From assembly GCA_037833965.1 (NCBI GenBank), contig AP031353.1, positions 15,502,501 through 15,566,500 on the forward strand: a stretch of DNA of 64,000 nt, in the 5' to 3' direction. The notes under the pieces are model-generated. The model was not told the origin of the DNA. It was given only the letters and a program-made list of their open reading frames with translations, and did not search any database. The stretch is from Marchantia polymorpha subsp. ruderalis. Taxonomy: Eukaryota; Streptophyta; Marchantiopsida; Marchantiales; Marchantiaceae. The translations under genes were made by a program, and so were the position numbers. The number at the start of each line of letters is the position of its first letter. Position 1 is the first letter of the stretch. This document shows, piece after piece, positions 60,781 through 64,000 of the stretch.

Positions 60781-63700
60781 AACTATAATGCAAAAGTACT
60801 AGAATTTGAAAAGATTAGGGATCTAGTTGGTGTGTATGATAATTACATATGCTGGAATTTGATCACTAATCATTCTTTCCAATGTTGTTGGGTTATGACA
60901 AAGGAGATCTCTCGTAAAGGCAGGTAATTTGGCTTCGCATTGGTAATTGGAAACGCATTCTCCTTGTACGGGTTGGTATGTCTTGCCATCCTTTTGGTAA
61001 TGTTATTTACTTGGAACTTTAAAACTTCCAAGCAAGTTATTAATGTAAATAATTTATTATATGTTTTTGTTATTATTGTGAAATAATGGAGACAAATGGG
61101 AAAAGAGATCATGACAATTACTGATCAAGCCGTGAAAGCAAAGAGTAAAGAGTAATTACATGTTGGATATCAGGCATTACTTGATGAGAATTCAAGAACA
61201 ATCATAATAAAATCAAATTGTATATTGATTTTTTTAATTAAAAATATGTAAAATAAACAAAAAATATCAAATGATGTCATATACTTTCATATACAAGACA
61301 AAATAATAATATAAGCTCTCAATTATCTCACATGTATCTAAAATTTTATCATATAAAACAAGTAATATGTCAAATGTTATATACATATTGTATAAAATGG
61401 AAAAATTTCAAATCCTAGCAATCATTCACATGTAACTTTGATCAAGCTTGAAAAATCCGTGCGATGAAACGCAGCGGAGCGGGCGGCCCCAAATTGTCCA
61501 TAGTAAACTCTAGCAGCGACCGAATCAGTGGGCTAGAAGCTCTTCACGCGTCACTTAACCGGAAACAAATTTCCGTATGCAGGGAGCACCACAAGGTGCA
61601 TCAACCTTCAAGCATTAGCCAATTTGGTACTTCAATACATATTTCTATGCTCATTCCAATCTTTTTAATCTTTGCTAGCTTCTTCTTTTTAACTGGGATT
61701 TTTTTTATTTTGGAAACACGTCAAATAATTCTATCTTTTTATTTTCAGCGAAAAAGCCAATGACTTTCCCATAGCCTTGTCAATTTTTTCCTTTTTTCGT
61801 CAGATTTTTTTCCTTTTTTGTCAGACAGTCCCCGGTCCCGTCTGACAGTGCCCCGCCCTGCGGGCCTTTTGTCATCAGGAGCCAAAAGATAAACAAATTC
61901 AGACCAGCCCCTACAAAAATGAAAATATTACATAAAAATGAATCCTTATCTACATATTTTCTAAAAACAAAAATCATTGGAACAAAAACAGATTTTAATG
62001 TCAAGTTGATAAAAAATATGTTATTTTCCTGATCAAATAAAAGAATTACATCTTATTTGATCTATTCTTTGAATTGCATTTGAACATATAATTACAGCTT
62101 TACCCACATTGATTGTTTCATTTATTCAGCTTTGGATTTTAACTGCTTTTTACCACAATTAAAACTTTGATACAATTAATCTTATTAAATTTTTTACTTT
62201 TCATAATACTAACTTATTAAGTTAGAATAGACCGATTTTTTATGAATTATTCACACATCAAGTCTATTTTGTTCATCGTACTGGATTTAAGATTAAAATA
62301 GTTTTAAATTCCTTTGCTGCATGAATGTGTTGTAATTTTTAATTTTTTTGGTATCAAACTAAATTATTCCGTTAAATTTGTTGCACATGCTGTATATTCT
62401 TCATGTGGTTAATCTTGTTTGTATCAACATAGATTATCTGTGTGAAAAATACTTATTCAATCATTAAAATTAATTTTTTTTAAATGTGATCTTTCATTTC
62501 TTATACAGTAGTAAAATTATAGAAAGTCCACTTTTTGAATCCTCATTGGTATTACAACATAATTTATTTTTAAATTTAAAAATAGTTAATTCATTCAAAT
62601 ATTCATAATAATGTTATTTTATCTACATCTGAATCCTATTATCTTTTCATTATTTTGCGTAAATATTTTTCAATGTGATCGTCTCATATATTTTTATATA
62701 GTATTGCACACTAGATTATCAAATTTTATTATGTTATTAATTTATTAGAGTGATAACATTGGAAATTTGTTAGTTTTAATATTGAAAAAATACAAAAATG
62801 TCTGTAATTTTTTTCCCTCAATTTTTTAAAATTAAATTTGTAAAATTTATTAAAAATTTAATTATTTAATCCTAATCTTTATAGTTATTTATAATGTTAT
62901 TTTCAGAAGCATATGAAGTAGTAATAGGTTGTATTATTTTATCACATTTACTTCATATTACTCAATAGTTTTAAGGTTTTCACCACAAAGAAAATAAACA
63001 GCATTAATTGAAAATATTCATACTCATGTCAACACAAGAATGCATAAGCATCGTGATTATGAAACATGTGGGATTATACCTTTAGAAGTAAACATACTTA
63101 TTTAGTGAAAATTTAAATAGATGTTACTCAATATGAAGATATGGTTACATTATAGTGGACTATTTATAGGTGCCACATCAACAATCCTTATGCTTGGAAA
63201 GTAGAGACAGCCTGTTAGTTGACAACAATACGGCAGTAATTTTTGTGCTTGCTAGATTTATTCGCATGGTCATCAATCCACAAAGAGTGTAATGGAAGGT
63301 GAGAGTGATATCTTATATCATTGTACATGTTGATAAAATTTATATAAAGAAGTGTAGAATCATCTTATAAATCTATAATGCTTAGTTTTGTCCACAGTGA
63401 CTAATAACATAATTTTATGTTAGCGTCTTTGTAAATATTCTTGTCAGCATATTAATATATTTGCGTGTGAGCTTATGTTTATGATATTTTTATGAAAAAA
63501 AACTTAACAATTAATATCAAGCTGAAAAGAAAAGGATTTGTTTTCATTAGTTTTGACGAATGTTGTTTGGTATGACTTTCTTGGAGAGTCAAATTAAAAT
63601 ACATGCTATTCATGTTGTATTGTGATTTTTTTCTTATTGATGAAAAAAACTTTAAAAATCATGAAATTTGAGAATGTGATGATAAAAGATCTCTTGTGAG

Positions 63701-64000
63701 CGTAGATTTTTTTTTGACTTTGAAATAAGGCACTGGAATTCAAAAAAATTGGCTTTTGTGGATAATTTTAGTTGAAGATAGGAAGTCAATAACTTTATTT
63801 GGGTTGAAAGTTATGATTGATTATGTAGACAATTATCCCATTTGTGAAGTAAAGACTAGTGAATTTACGGTCAAGGATCATTGTGAGCAATGAAGAATAG
63901 AAAAGAATGAGCGCATGCAAATATTTTATTTCTTCAAAATATGTCTTTACATGCATTTTTTTTAGATAAGATATATTATCAGTTATGATATGTGAGCATT
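60781..64000. other. AT-rich gene-poor stretch to the window end
   Basis: Very AT-rich with no supported gene. A small GC-rich island at about 61828-61870 contains CCCCGGTCCCGTCTGACAG and GCCCCGCCCTGCGGGCC, and the phrase GTCAGA is repeated around it. A 99-codon frame at 61464-61763 has one hydrophobic segment but no recognised family and is not called. Confidence 0.45.

Overview
This is nuclear DNA from a land plant, most likely a liverwort close to Marchantia. Three things point there: spliced genes with plant-type GT/AG introns, an XIP-class aquaporin (known from bryophytes and some other plants), and two linker-histone-derived, arginine-rich proteins of the sort that serve as sperm protamines in liverworts. 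The species is an inference. Gene density is low, with five confidently modelled genes in 64 kb.

Layout. About 2.0-3.3 kb holds a two-exon XIP aquaporin (+). About 5.3-11.6 kb is the most unusual part. A protamine-precursor-like H1 gene (-) lies head-to-head with a second, cysteine-containing H1/protamine-like gene (+). The C-terminal coding module of the second gene is repeated twice more downstream in a roughly 924-bp tandem array, and each unit carries its own splice-acceptor-like and splice-donor-like sites. About 15.8-16.5 kb is a foldback repeat. About 19.2-20.0 kb is a two-exon secreted protein of the Arabidopsis At4g14100 family (+). About 25.3-27.9 kb is a complete six-exon SYP5-type Qc-SNARE (+) behind a GC-rich leader. 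About 31.2-31.7 kb is a three-copy tandem repeat.

About 33-44 kb is a graveyard of decayed Ty1/copia retrotransposons. It includes one nearly complete but heavily broken plus-strand element with a 3' LTR, a second plus-strand fragment, a lone minus-strand LTR of the first family, and a minus-strand gag fragment with its own LTR-like end. About 51.3-53.6 kb is a three-exon cytochrome P450 (-) with all signature motifs. The rest, especially 54.4-58.8 and 60.8-64.0 kb, is AT-rich sequence with no gene that could be supported.

The genes do not form one pathway. The only functional grouping is the divergent pair of sperm-chromatin-like H1 genes. The aquaporin, SNARE, secreted protein and P450 look like independent housekeeping or metabolic genes. 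All exon models were drawn by eye from splice signals, phase and family resemblance, with no transcript evidence.
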